Below are positions 8,965-15,025 of a stretch of DNA of 17,159 nucleotides, one piece after another. The translations under genes were made by a program, and so were the position numbers. The notes under the pieces were generated by a model that saw only the letters and a list, made by a program, of their open reading frames with translations, was not told the DNA's origin and searched no databases. Positions within the stretch are counted from its first letter, which is position 1; every line of letters starts with the position of its first letter. The DNA comes from an uncultured Clostridia bacterium (lineage in GTDB: Bacteria > Bacillota_A > Clostridia > Christensenellales > CAG-138), in the NCBI GenBank assembly GCA_946623765.1, contig CAMORL010000018.1:1-17159 (forward strand). The letters run 5' to 3'.

Positions 8965-8993
8965 AGTATACCATTTCCCGGTCGGGTTGTCAA
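8965..8993 (-). promoter_or_regulatory. Near-consensus sigma-A promoter of the asd-dapA-dapB operon
   Basis: On the minus strand TTGACA (8988-8993) and TATACT (8965-8970) are separated by exactly 17 bp. The -35 contains the last bases of spoIIP: its TGA stop is part of AATTGACAA. The predicted start near 8958 leaves a leader of about 25 nt carrying GGAGG. Such a promoter suggests strong, vegetative expression. Confidence 0.88.
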
Positions 8994-9919
8994 TTCGGCA
9001 CCCAGTCGGATCCCGGAATTGTCCCCGAATCAAACGCGAATGCAATGCTTTCCGCAAGATACGGCATCGCCGCTTTTGCCTGCGCAAGCGTATTTGCGTT
9101 GTGTCCGACTTCTACAAGAATGCAGTTCGGCGCGACATGCTGATTGTATCTTCCGGGCTTTTCACGGACCGGTCTGCAGAGCTTCGGCATGATGCCGTTC
9201 AGATGTTCCGTGATCCGTTCCGCAAATGCGATATTTGAGTCGTAATACGGCTTGTCCGTATACTTCTCTCCCTTTCCGACGACAAGCATCAGCTTTGCCG
9301 TTTCCGTGCCGTCGATCGTCAGATAATCGCACGGCGCTTTGTCCGTCTTGTATGCGTCGCGATGCAGGTCGATGAAAAGTACGATCGACGGGTATTCCGC
9401 ATGGTATCGCTCCATGGTTATCAGACTGCGATCATATGCGCTCGCGAGTTTCGGCGGCTCGTGATTTGTCGTGTCGTGAATCACCGTGAATCCGTAATCA
9501 CGTTCGAGAATCTCCTTCAACACTTCTCCGACCGCTATAACGTTTTGCGTCGGATCCGTCGTCCGCCATTCGGACGATTCCCTGTAGCGGTCTGTTTCCG
9601 TCTGTGTATATGCCTCCGTCGTATGTGTGTGGTAGATCAGAACCGTCGGCTTGTCCGAACGCAGCGGTCGGACAGGAAGCGTATAGCGCATTGATGCTTT
9701 CAGGGAAACATCCAAACTCGGAAGCGTCACGCTTTGTTCCGAAAAAGCCGGAACGGGCTCTGCTTCTTCCGCTTTCGCTTCGGAAACCGGACCGATCAGT
9801 GTAACCGCGAAGACCGCTGCCGCCGTCCATGCCGCGATCAGAATTACCCACGCAAACAAAGACGGCGTGCCGTTCCGTCTTGCTGCTTTCCTACGAACTC
9901 GGTAGTGATGATGTTTCAT
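8990..9919 (-). CDS. spoIIP: Stage II sporulation protein P, peptidoglycan hydrolase for engulfment
   Basis: SpoIIP is a mother-cell amidase/endopeptidase that acts with SpoIID and SpoIIM (the DMP complex) to thin septal peptidoglycan during engulfment. The protein has 309 residues. A basic N terminus leads to one membrane segment (about 21-43), with the rest outside. The family motifs are present: LIYHTHTTEAY (94-104), DLHRD (184-188), YNQH (258-261) and LVEVGHNANT (268-277). These contain the His and Glu residues expected for the metal site. GGAGG lies 6 nt before the ATG. It follows gpr by 39 bp, the same gpr-spoIIP order as in Bacillus. In known spore formers it is under sigma-E, and I see only a poor sigma-E-like box in front of it. 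No terminator follows; its stop lies inside the asd promoter. Confidence 0.94.
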   Translation of the reverse strand: MKHHHYRVRRKAARRNGTPSLFAWVILIAAWTAAAVFAVTLIGPVSEAKAEEAEPVPAFSEQSVTLPSLDVSLKASMRYTLPVRPLRSDKPTVLIYHTHTTEAYTQTETDRYRESSEWRTTDPTQNVIAVGEVLKEILERDYGFTVIHDTTNHEPPKLASAYDRSLITMERYHAEYPSIVLFIDLHRDAYKTDKAPCDYLTIDGTETAKLMLVVGKGEKYTDKPYYDSNIAFAERITEHLNGIMPKLCRPVREKPGRYNQHVAPNCILVEVGHNANTLAQAKAAMPYLAESIAFAFDSGTIPGSDWVPN

Positions 9920-9958
9920 ACTGCACCTCCGCTACACACTATGCGAAGGTACACCCAT

Positions 9959-10804
9959 TTATCTCAGTAATTTTTCCAGTTCCGGATAGCTGTCACCGAA
10001 AAGCATCAGATTGATCGCATCGGACAGTACGCGGGAAAGATCGCGGATCAGCGCATCGACGTCTTTCGGCGCAACGATCAGATCCCTGATTGCAGCGTCG
10101 TTTTTCGAGACGCATCCGCTTTCTCTGACGATCGTTTCAGCGCTGACAACCGTCGGTACGCCGAGCGCAATGACAGGAATCCCGAGCGATCGGCTCGTCA
10201 GCATGGTCCTGAAATTTCCGACGCCGGATCCCGGGGCAATTCCGCTGTCGTTGCATTGGATCACACAACCGATATGCTCTGCGCTTGCCGCCGCAAGCGA
10301 GTCGATCAGAATGACGGTATCCGGACGGATCTTCTCGGTCAGCGCCGATACGACCTCCGCCGTTTCCATCCCGGTCACACCGAGTACGTTCGCACAAAAA
10401 GAGCTTGTGACAGGCGTTCCTTTCGGCAGCAGATCCGCCATGTGCATGTGTACGTGACGCGTTACCAGTACATACTCCGCTGTTTTCGTGCCGAGCGCGT
10501 CTGCGGTAACAAAACGGTTGCCGAGTCCGACGATCATCGCGTTCGAAGCATTTTTTGCGATTGCACGCAATTCGTCCGACAGCACGACGGCAATATCGGA
10601 TCTCCGGTCCCGGTCCGCAAAGTCCATAGGCTCCGCCTTCAAAGTAACGTACCTTCCGATCGGTTTGTCCAATAGATCGGATGCATTCTGATTCAGCACG
10701 TCAATTCTGGTAATTCCGATTCCTTTGACGGTTTCGTTTTCTTCCCGGACGCCGCTGAGATTGTTTACCCTCGTTTTCGATTCCATCGCCAGATCGGTGC
10801 GCAT
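9959..10804 (-). CDS. gpr: Germination protease (GPR endopeptidase)
   Basis: GPR degrades the small acid-soluble proteins that coat spore DNA once germination begins; it is made in the forespore as a zymogen. Typical blocks are RTDLAMES (2-9), IVGLGNRFVTADALGTK (91-107), GVTGMET (142-148), VILIDSLAAAS (164-174), DSGIAPGSGVGN (186-197) and IPVIALGVPTVVSA (209-222). Asp102 and Asp168 sit where the A25 family has its two active Asp residues. The ATG has GGAGG 5 nt upstream. A TTG ten codons earlier would add a stretch like the Bacillus propeptide, but it lies in a terminator hairpin and has no ribosome site. With 281 residues it is shorter than the Bacillus enzymes (about 370), mostly at the C terminus. 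The family is certain; the start is less so. Confidence 0.93.
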   Translation of the reverse strand: MRTDLAMESKTRVNNLSGVREENETVKGIGITRIDVLNQNASDLLDKPIGRYVTLKAEPMDFADRDRRSDIAVVLSDELRAIAKNASNAMIVGLGNRFVTADALGTKTAEYVLVTRHVHMHMADLLPKGTPVTSSFCANVLGVTGMETAEVVSALTEKIRPDTVILIDSLAAASAEHIGCVIQCNDSGIAPGSGVGNFRTMLTSRSLGIPVIALGVPTVVSAETIVRESGCVSKNDAAIRDLIVAPKDVDALIRDLSRVLSDAINLMLFGDSYPELEKLLR

Positions 10805-10818
10805 ATGTTCCTCCGGAC

Positions 10819-10843
10819 AAAAAAACTCGGTCAATCGACCGAG
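10819..10843 (-). terminator. Rho-independent terminator of spoIVA
   Basis: On the minus strand CTCGGTC (10837-10843) pairs perfectly with GACCGAG (10826-10832) around a GATT loop, followed by seven T residues (10819-10825). It lies 17 bp after the spoIVA stop and just before the gpr ribosome site, so gpr needs its own promoter or read-through. Confidence 0.85.
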
Positions 10844-10845
10844 CT

Positions 10846-10875
10846 TAGTTTGCGCATTTTTCAGAGCATAATACA
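10846..10875 (-). promoter_or_regulatory. Putative sigma-G-type promoter of gpr
   Basis: On the minus strand TGTATT (10870-10875, inside the last codons of spoIVA) is followed after 17 bp by CAAACTA (10846-10852). The known sigma-G pattern is roughly TGAATA and CATACTA, so the -10 fits 6 of 7 and the -35 4 of 6. A start 7-8 nt further on (about 10838) would fall within the first arm of the spoIVA terminator. The match is by eye, supported by the known sigma-G control of gpr in Bacillus. Confidence 0.42.
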
Positions 10876-12333
10876 GATCATGCCGCTGCAGCCGTCGTTT
10901 GCGATCTTCTGCAGTGCAGTGTGCAGCTTCTCCTGTACCTGTTCGTTCATGTTTGTGCCCTTCCCCTGCATACCGTCGGAGATCAGCTCATACAAAGATT
11001 TTCCGAAAAGATTGGTATTCAGATAGTCGTCCCCTTCCCCGTTTTCGTTGAGGTAGACAAGAAAATCCTTGCTCTGCTGTTCCGTTCCGATCAGCGGCTC
11101 GATGTCGTTCTCGATATCGACCCGGATCAGATGCAGTCCGCTCGCTTTTGCATGCAGCCGTACGCCGTACTTTGACCCGCTTTTGAATATCTCCGGTTCC
11201 GAAATCTCGATCTTATCCGGATCCGGCTCAACGATACCGTAACCGGTCTGCATCGCTTTGTCAAGCGCTGCGGACAGCCGATCATACGCTTTTTTCGCCG
11301 TCACGAAGCCGTTCACCGCGCTCATCAATTCATAATCGTTCTGAATCGTCATGCCGCAGGCATCGCTCAGAATGGAATAGAACACGCCTTCTTTCGGATG
11401 CAGCCCGACCTCTGCGCGTCCCGTTCCGAGCGAAATGCTTTGAATCTCCGCCGATTGAAACTGTTCCATGTCCGAAAACGCATCTGTGATCCGCTGAACG
11501 TCGCGTACGCAATGTACGTCGTTTACACAGGCAGTGAGCGTTTCGATGATCTGTTTCAGAACCGGGTGATCCGAAGGCAGCGCACGCAGAAACGACGGAC
11601 CGTTCAGCTCGATCATCTTCAGCGGGAACGCATACAGCACTTCGGACAGCAGATTCATCAGCGTTCGTTCCGAAAGATGCAGCAGATCGACAATCAGCGG
11701 TCGTATTCCGTATGCATCTTCGATCTCATCCGCCGCACGCAGAGCGAGATCACCGTTCGGATCCGCGGAATTCAGCAGAACGATATACGGTTTTCCGGTA
11801 TCCTGCACAGCTTCCATGCACTTTCGTTCCGCATCGAGATAGCTTTCCCGCGCAATCTCCGTGATCGTACCGTCCGTAAGCACAACGATCCCGACGGTTG
11901 CATGGTCTTCTATCACCTTGCGCGTGCCGATTTCCGCCGCCTGTTCAAACGGAATGTCCTCGTCGAACCAAGGCGTTGTGACCATTCGCGGCATGCCGTC
12001 CTCCTCCGAACCGAGCGCACCCGGAACCATGAAGCCCACGCAGTCCACAAGCCGCATCCGTGCGGTCGACGTTTCGTCCAGCTTCACTTCCGCCGCTTCG
12101 TTCGGGATGAACGTCGGCTGCGTCGTCATGATCGTTTTGCCGCTGCCGCTCTGCGGGAGCTCATCGACGAGCCTTTGCCGCTGAAATTCATTCTCGATAT
12201 TCGGCACCATCAGAAGTTCCGCAAACCGCTTGATAAACGTCGATTTTCCCGTACGTACAGGACCGATGACCCCGAAATAGATATCGCCCTGCGTACGCTC
12301 CATCATATCGTGATAAAGAGCTGTTCTGTCCAT
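10861..12333 (-). CDS. spoIVA: Stage IV sporulation protein A, spore coat morphogenetic ATPase
   Basis: SpoIVA is a mother-cell ATPase that polymerises on the forespore surface as the base layer of the coat. At 490 residues it is the length of the Bacillus protein (492). The P-loop GPVRTGKST (24-32) gives Lys30, and LVDCVG (95-100) gives Asp97; both sit at the same numbers as in B. subtilis. TIMTTQPTF, TPWFDEDIPFEQAAEIGTRK and VVLTDGT are also family blocks. The C terminus GCSGMICIML resembles the membrane-anchoring end of the family. The chosen ATG (MDRTALYHDMMERTQGDIYFG) has GGGAGG 5 nt upstream; the frame runs 40 codons further up, but through the promoter region. It diverges from the ABC transporter gene across 106 bp, and a terminator follows it. 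Confidence 0.97.
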   Translation of the reverse strand: MDRTALYHDMMERTQGDIYFGVIGPVRTGKSTFIKRFAELLMVPNIENEFQRQRLVDELPQSGSGKTIMTTQPTFIPNEAAEVKLDETSTARMRLVDCVGFMVPGALGSEEDGMPRMVTTPWFDEDIPFEQAAEIGTRKVIEDHATVGIVVLTDGTITEIARESYLDAERKCMEAVQDTGKPYIVLLNSADPNGDLALRAADEIEDAYGIRPLIVDLLHLSERTLMNLLSEVLYAFPLKMIELNGPSFLRALPSDHPVLKQIIETLTACVNDVHCVRDVQRITDAFSDMEQFQSAEIQSISLGTGRAEVGLHPKEGVFYSILSDACGMTIQNDYELMSAVNGFVTAKKAYDRLSAALDKAMQTGYGIVEPDPDKIEISEPEIFKSGSKYGVRLHAKASGLHLIRVDIENDIEPLIGTEQQSKDFLVYLNENGEGDDYLNTNLFGKSLYELISDGMQGKGTNMNEQVQEKLHTALQKIANDGCSGMICIML

Positions 12334-12361
12334 AGAAACCTCCCGATTCTCCTTTTGGTTT

Positions 12362-12390
12362 ACCATATGCGTGAGAAATCCGACATATTC
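12362..12390 (-). promoter_or_regulatory. Putative sigma-E promoter of spoIVA
   Basis: On the minus strand GAATATG (12384-12390) precedes CATATGGT (12362-12369) with a 14-bp spacer. The known sigma-E pattern is close to KMATATT and CATACAAT with 14-15 bp, so the -35 agrees at 6 of 7 positions and the -10 at CATA plus the last T. The spacing is right, and spoIVA is a sigma-E gene in Bacillus. The predicted start lies about 20 nt before the ATG. Confidence 0.55.
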
Positions 12391-12404
12391 TTGCTTCCGC
12401 GATA

Positions 12405-12433
12405 TGGACAAAAATAAGCGAATCATGTAAGAT
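12405..12433 (+). promoter_or_regulatory. sigma-A promoter of the ABC transporter gene, predicted leaderless
   Basis: TGGACA (12405-12410) and TAAGAT (12428-12433) are 17 bp apart. The -10 ends only 6 bp before the ATG at 12440, so the usual start point falls on the A of the start codon. Six-base inverted arms TCATGT (12423-12428) and ACATGA (12438-12443) flank the -10 and could be part of an operator. Confidence 0.6.
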
Positions 12434-12439
12434 ATAGAC

Positions 12440-14185
12440 ATGAATAAGATCAAACGTTTTGCGCGGTATTATAAGCCGCATCTCGGATTGTTTCTTTTGG
12501 ACATCGGCTGCGCGACGCTTGTCGCGGGAATCGATGTCGCTTTCCCCCTGCTTACCAATTATCTTATGAAAAAGATATTCCCGGAGATCGAGCAGACCGG
12601 TTCCCGGCATCTTGTTACCGTGTTCGCGGTTCTCATCGGCGCGATCTTTGCGGCATATATCGTCCGCACGATCATGCTGTATATCGTGAACTACTGGGGT
12701 CACCTGTTCGGCGTGCGCGTCGAGGCGGATATGCGGCGCGATATCTTTTCGCATATTCAGACGCTGCCGTTCAGCTTTTACGACAAGATTCGTACCGGCA
12801 AGCTTCTCGCCCGCGCAACGACAGATCTTTTCGAAATCTCGGAGCTGTCGCACCACGGTCCTGAGGACCTTCTGATCTCGTCGCTGACCGTCGTCGGTGC
12901 ATTTATCGCCATGTTCTTTATAGAATGGCGCATTGCGCTTGCTATGCTTGTCATCATGCCGTTTTGCGTTTGGTTTGTGATGAAAGCGCGGTTTACAATG
13001 AAATCGACGAGTAAGTCGGTCAAGGAGCAGACTGCAAATATCAACGCCGGCATTGAATCCTCCATCTCCGGCGCGCGCGTAGCGAAAGCCTTTGCCAATG
13101 AGCGATATGAAATTGAAAAGTTCGAAGAAGGAAATAACCAGTTCCTGCACGCAAAGGACCGGTTCTATAAGGCAATGGCGGTGTTCAACAGCGGCACGGA
13201 CTTTTTCATTGCATTGTTTAATGTCGTCGTGCTGCTGGTCGGCGGCATTCTGATCGTAAAAAAAGCCGGTTTCAGTTCGCTGACATTCATTACCTTCATG
13301 CTCTACGTATCCGCGTTTACATCGCCTCTGAAACGATTTGCGAGCTTCTTCGAACAGTATATGATGGGCATGGCAGGCTTTACGCGCTTCCTGGAGATCC
13401 TTGATACGAAGAGCGAAATCCTGGATCGGGAAAACGCAATAGAGGTCGATCATGTGAACGGCAAAATTGAGTTCCGGGACGTCGGATTCCATTACGACGG
13501 CGGCCGCGAAGTCCTCTCCCACGTCAATCTGACCATCGAGCCGGGCAAAAAGCTTGCGCTCGTCGGTCCCTCCGGCGGCGGAAAAACGACACTCTGCCAT
13601 CTTTTGATGCGTTTCTATGACGTCAAGGACGGCGCGATCCTCGTTGACGGCGTCGATATCCGCGATTATACACAGGAATCCCTGCGCAAAAACATCGGCA
13701 TCGTTCAGCAGGACGTATTTCTGTTTGCGGGTTCGATCCTTGAAAACATCCGTTACGGGCGTCTGGATGCGACAGACGAAGAGGTCGTACAGGCGGCAAT
13801 TCGCGCGCATATCCATGAGGAAATCATGCGGTTCCCCGATCAGTATCAGACAGAAGTCGGCGAACGCGGCGTGAAGCTGTCCGGCGGACAGAAGCAACGC
13901 ATTTCCATCGCGCGGCTGTTCCTTAAAAATCCTCCGATCCTGATCCTTGACGAAGCGACCTCTGCGCTCGATACCGTTACCGAATATGATATTCAGAAGA
14001 GCTTCGACGAGCTTTCCGAAGGCCGTACGACGCTGATCATCGCGCATCGTCTTTCCACCGTGCGCAACGCCGACGAGATCGTAGTCATCGATAAGCTCGG
14101 CATTCGGGAGCGCGGTTCGCACGACGAACTCGTTCGGCAAAACGGATTGTATGCGACTTTTTATCGGACCACGCTAAAAGACTGA
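12440..14185 (+). CDS. ABC transporter, fused membrane and ATPase domains (half-size exporter)
   Basis: A 581-residue type IV ABC exporter half of the MsbA/BmrA kind that must dimerise. The N-terminal part has about six hydrophobic segments (residues 15-310). The ATPase domain (about 330-575) shows Walker A GPSGGGKT (376-383), Q-loop IVQQDVFLF, signature LSGGQ (480-484), Walker B ILILDE with Asp504 and the catalytic Glu505, and the switch His536 in IIAHRLST. All catalytic residues are intact. The substrate cannot be read from sequence; lipids, drugs or peptides are all possible. The ATG at 12440 gives the normal family N terminus, and an in-frame TAA lies four codons upstream. No Shine-Dalgarno sequence precedes it. 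No partner half-transporter is next to it, so a homodimer is likely. Confidence 0.93.
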   Translation: MNKIKRFARYYKPHLGLFLLDIGCATLVAGIDVAFPLLTNYLMKKIFPEIEQTGSRHLVTVFAVLIGAIFAAYIVRTIMLYIVNYWGHLFGVRVEADMRRDIFSHIQTLPFSFYDKIRTGKLLARATTDLFEISELSHHGPEDLLISSLTVVGAFIAMFFIEWRIALAMLVIMPFCVWFVMKARFTMKSTSKSVKEQTANINAGIESSISGARVAKAFANERYEIEKFEEGNNQFLHAKDRFYKAMAVFNSGTDFFIALFNVVVLLVGGILIVKKAGFSSLTFITFMLYVSAFTSPLKRFASFFEQYMMGMAGFTRFLEILDTKSEILDRENAIEVDHVNGKIEFRDVGFHYDGGREVLSHVNLTIEPGKKLALVGPSGGGKTTLCHLLMRFYDVKDGAILVDGVDIRDYTQESLRKNIGIVQQDVFLFAGSILENIRYGRLDATDEEVVQAAIRAHIHEEIMRFPDQYQTEVGERGVKLSGGQKQRISIARLFLKNPPILILDEATSALDTVTEYDIQKSFDELSEGRTTLIIAHRLSTVRNADEIVVIDKLGIRERGSHDELVRQNGLYATFYRTTLKD

Positions 14186-14218
14186 TTATTTGATTAACGT
14201 GTAAATAATATTGTTTTT
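14185..14218 (+). terminator. Possible weak terminator after the ABC transporter gene
   Basis: ATTATTT (14185-14191) and AAATAAT (14203-14209) form a 7-bp stem of only A-T pairs with an 11-nt loop, followed by TATTGTTTTT. The T tract is good but the stem is weak, so some read-through into the next operon is likely. Confidence 0.3.
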
Positions 14219-14231
14219 CGATAATTTCATA

Positions 14232-14259
14232 TTGACATTCGCTTATTTTGTGATAGAAT
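14232..14259 (+). promoter_or_regulatory. sigma-A promoter of the DUF2975 operon
   Basis: TTGACA (14232-14237) and TAGAAT (14254-14259) are separated by 16 bp. TGA directly before the -10 makes it an extended -10. The predicted start near 14266 leaves a leader of only about 13 nt, carrying AAAGGAGG (14266-14273) 5 nt before the ATG. The -10 overlaps the left arm of the inverted repeat at 14255-14301. Confidence 0.78.
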
Positions 14260-14301
14260 CAGGGAAAAGGAGGTTCGTATGAAACGCTTTTCCCTGATTC
14301 T
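14255..14301. repeat. Perfect 15-bp inverted repeat around the ribosome site and start codon
   Basis: AGAATCAGGGAAAAG (14255-14269) is the exact reverse complement of CTTTTCCCTGATTCT (14287-14301). The 17-nt interval holds most of the ribosome site and the ATG at 14279. The left arm overlaps the -10 box, and the right arm is codons 3-8 of the gene. It could act as a DNA operator, or as an RNA hairpin in transcripts arriving from upstream. Confidence 0.85.
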
Positions 14302-14722
14302 TTCTTATCTGTTCTGCGTGTTGGGATTCTTTTCGGTGGTCGCGCTGTGCGTAATCCTTCCGATTTCCGACGCGCAGAAGATCGCAAGCGTCGCAAGCGC
14401 GCATCAATGGATGATTCTGAACTATGTCTTGTCATATCTGATTCTGATTCTCGTTCTTTTTGCCGACGTCTGTCTCTTTCTTTTGCTGCAAAATGTGCGC
14501 AAGGATCGTATCTTTACCACGCAAAGCGGAACGCTTCTGCGGATGATATCCTGGTCCTCCATCTTTGCGGGTCTTCTTGCGTTTCCGCTGACATTCACAT
14601 TCTTATACAGTGCTTTGTTCGTTTCCTTTGTCGGTCTGTTTCTCGGTTTTGTGGTTCGTGTCGTCGGACAGGTCATTCGCCGCGGTACCGAACTCAAAGA
14701 GGAAAACGACGCAACGATCTGA
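14279..14722 (+). CDS. DUF2975 (YoaS-like) four-helix membrane protein
   Basis: A 147-residue membrane protein with four hydrophobic segments at about 7-28, 46-70, 88-110 and 112-133. A short hydrophilic loop, NVRKDRIFTTQSG (72-84), lies between the second and third. The C terminus RGTELKEENDATI matches the END-(L)TI ending typical of DUF2975. The next gene is a small YozG-like XRE regulator; the DUF2975-YozG pairing is seen in B. subtilis (yoaS, yozG), which strengthens the call. The molecular function is not known; the membrane protein may control or sense for the regulator, which is inference. The start has AAAGGAGG 5 nt upstream and lies inside a 15-bp inverted repeat. It is the first gene of an operon reaching the right edge. 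Confidence 0.8.
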   Translation: MKRFSLILSYLFCVLGFFSVVALCVILPISDAQKIASVASAHQWMILNYVLSYLILILVLFADVCLFLLLQNVRKDRIFTTQSGTLLRMISWSSIFAGLLAFPLTFTFLYSALFVSFVGLFLGFVVRVVGQVIRRGTELKEENDATI

Positions 14723-14731
14723 GGTGGCGCT

Positions 14732-15025
14732 ATGATTACCGTAAATCTTGACGTTATGATGGCAAAGCGCAAGATGTCGCTGAACACTCTATCGGACAAA
14801 GTGGGCATCACGCTTGCAAACCTTTCCATTCTGAAAAACAACAAGGCAAAGGCGATCCGCTTCTCTACGCTCGACGCGATCTGCAAAGCGCTCAATTGCG
14901 AAGTCGGCGATATTCTTGTATTCGAACCGGATCCCGCACCGACCGTACAACAAACTGAGAAATCGAAAGAAAGGAGCCGTTGGAACGATTATGGAACAAT
15001 TATCGATCCCACAAACGAATTCTGA
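14732..15025 (+). CDS. Small XRE/Cro family DNA-binding regulator (YozG-like)
   Basis: A 97-residue protein. MITVNLDVMMAKRKMSLNTL begins a helix-turn-helix domain, with SDKVGITLANLSILKNN (21-37) as the HTH and FSTLDAICKALNCEVGDIL (44-62) as the closing helices. This is the compact Cro/C1-type domain of the YozG group. The tail after residue 65 is polar and probably flexible. It starts 9 bp after the DUF2975 stop, with GAGG sharing the stop codon (TGAGG) and 7 nt before the ATG, so the two are probably coupled. The likely role is control of its own operon; the inverted repeat at the operon start is a candidate target. Its last 35 bp overlap the start of the next gene. Confidence 0.87.
   Translation: MITVNLDVMMAKRKMSLNTLSDKVGITLANLSILKNNKAKAIRFSTLDAICKALNCEVGDILVFEPDPAPTVQQTEKSKERSRWNDYGTIIDPTNEF

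Noticed and set aside
8971..8987. CCCG/CGGG palindrome between the asd -35 and -10
   Set aside because: Four-base arms with a two-base centre are too short to support an operator call.
9936..9963. Sigma-E-like boxes before spoIIP (CATAGTGT with an ATA-containing -35 14 bp upstream)
   Set aside because: Only the CATA and ATA cores agree; too poor to list as a promoter, although spoIIP is sigma-E dependent in Bacillus.
12188..14140. A 650-codon open frame on the minus strand opposite the ABC transporter gene
   Set aside because: It is a shadow of a clear, fully conserved gene; its translation is rich in Arg, His, Asp and Cys without any recognisable domain, and it has no ribosome site or promoter.
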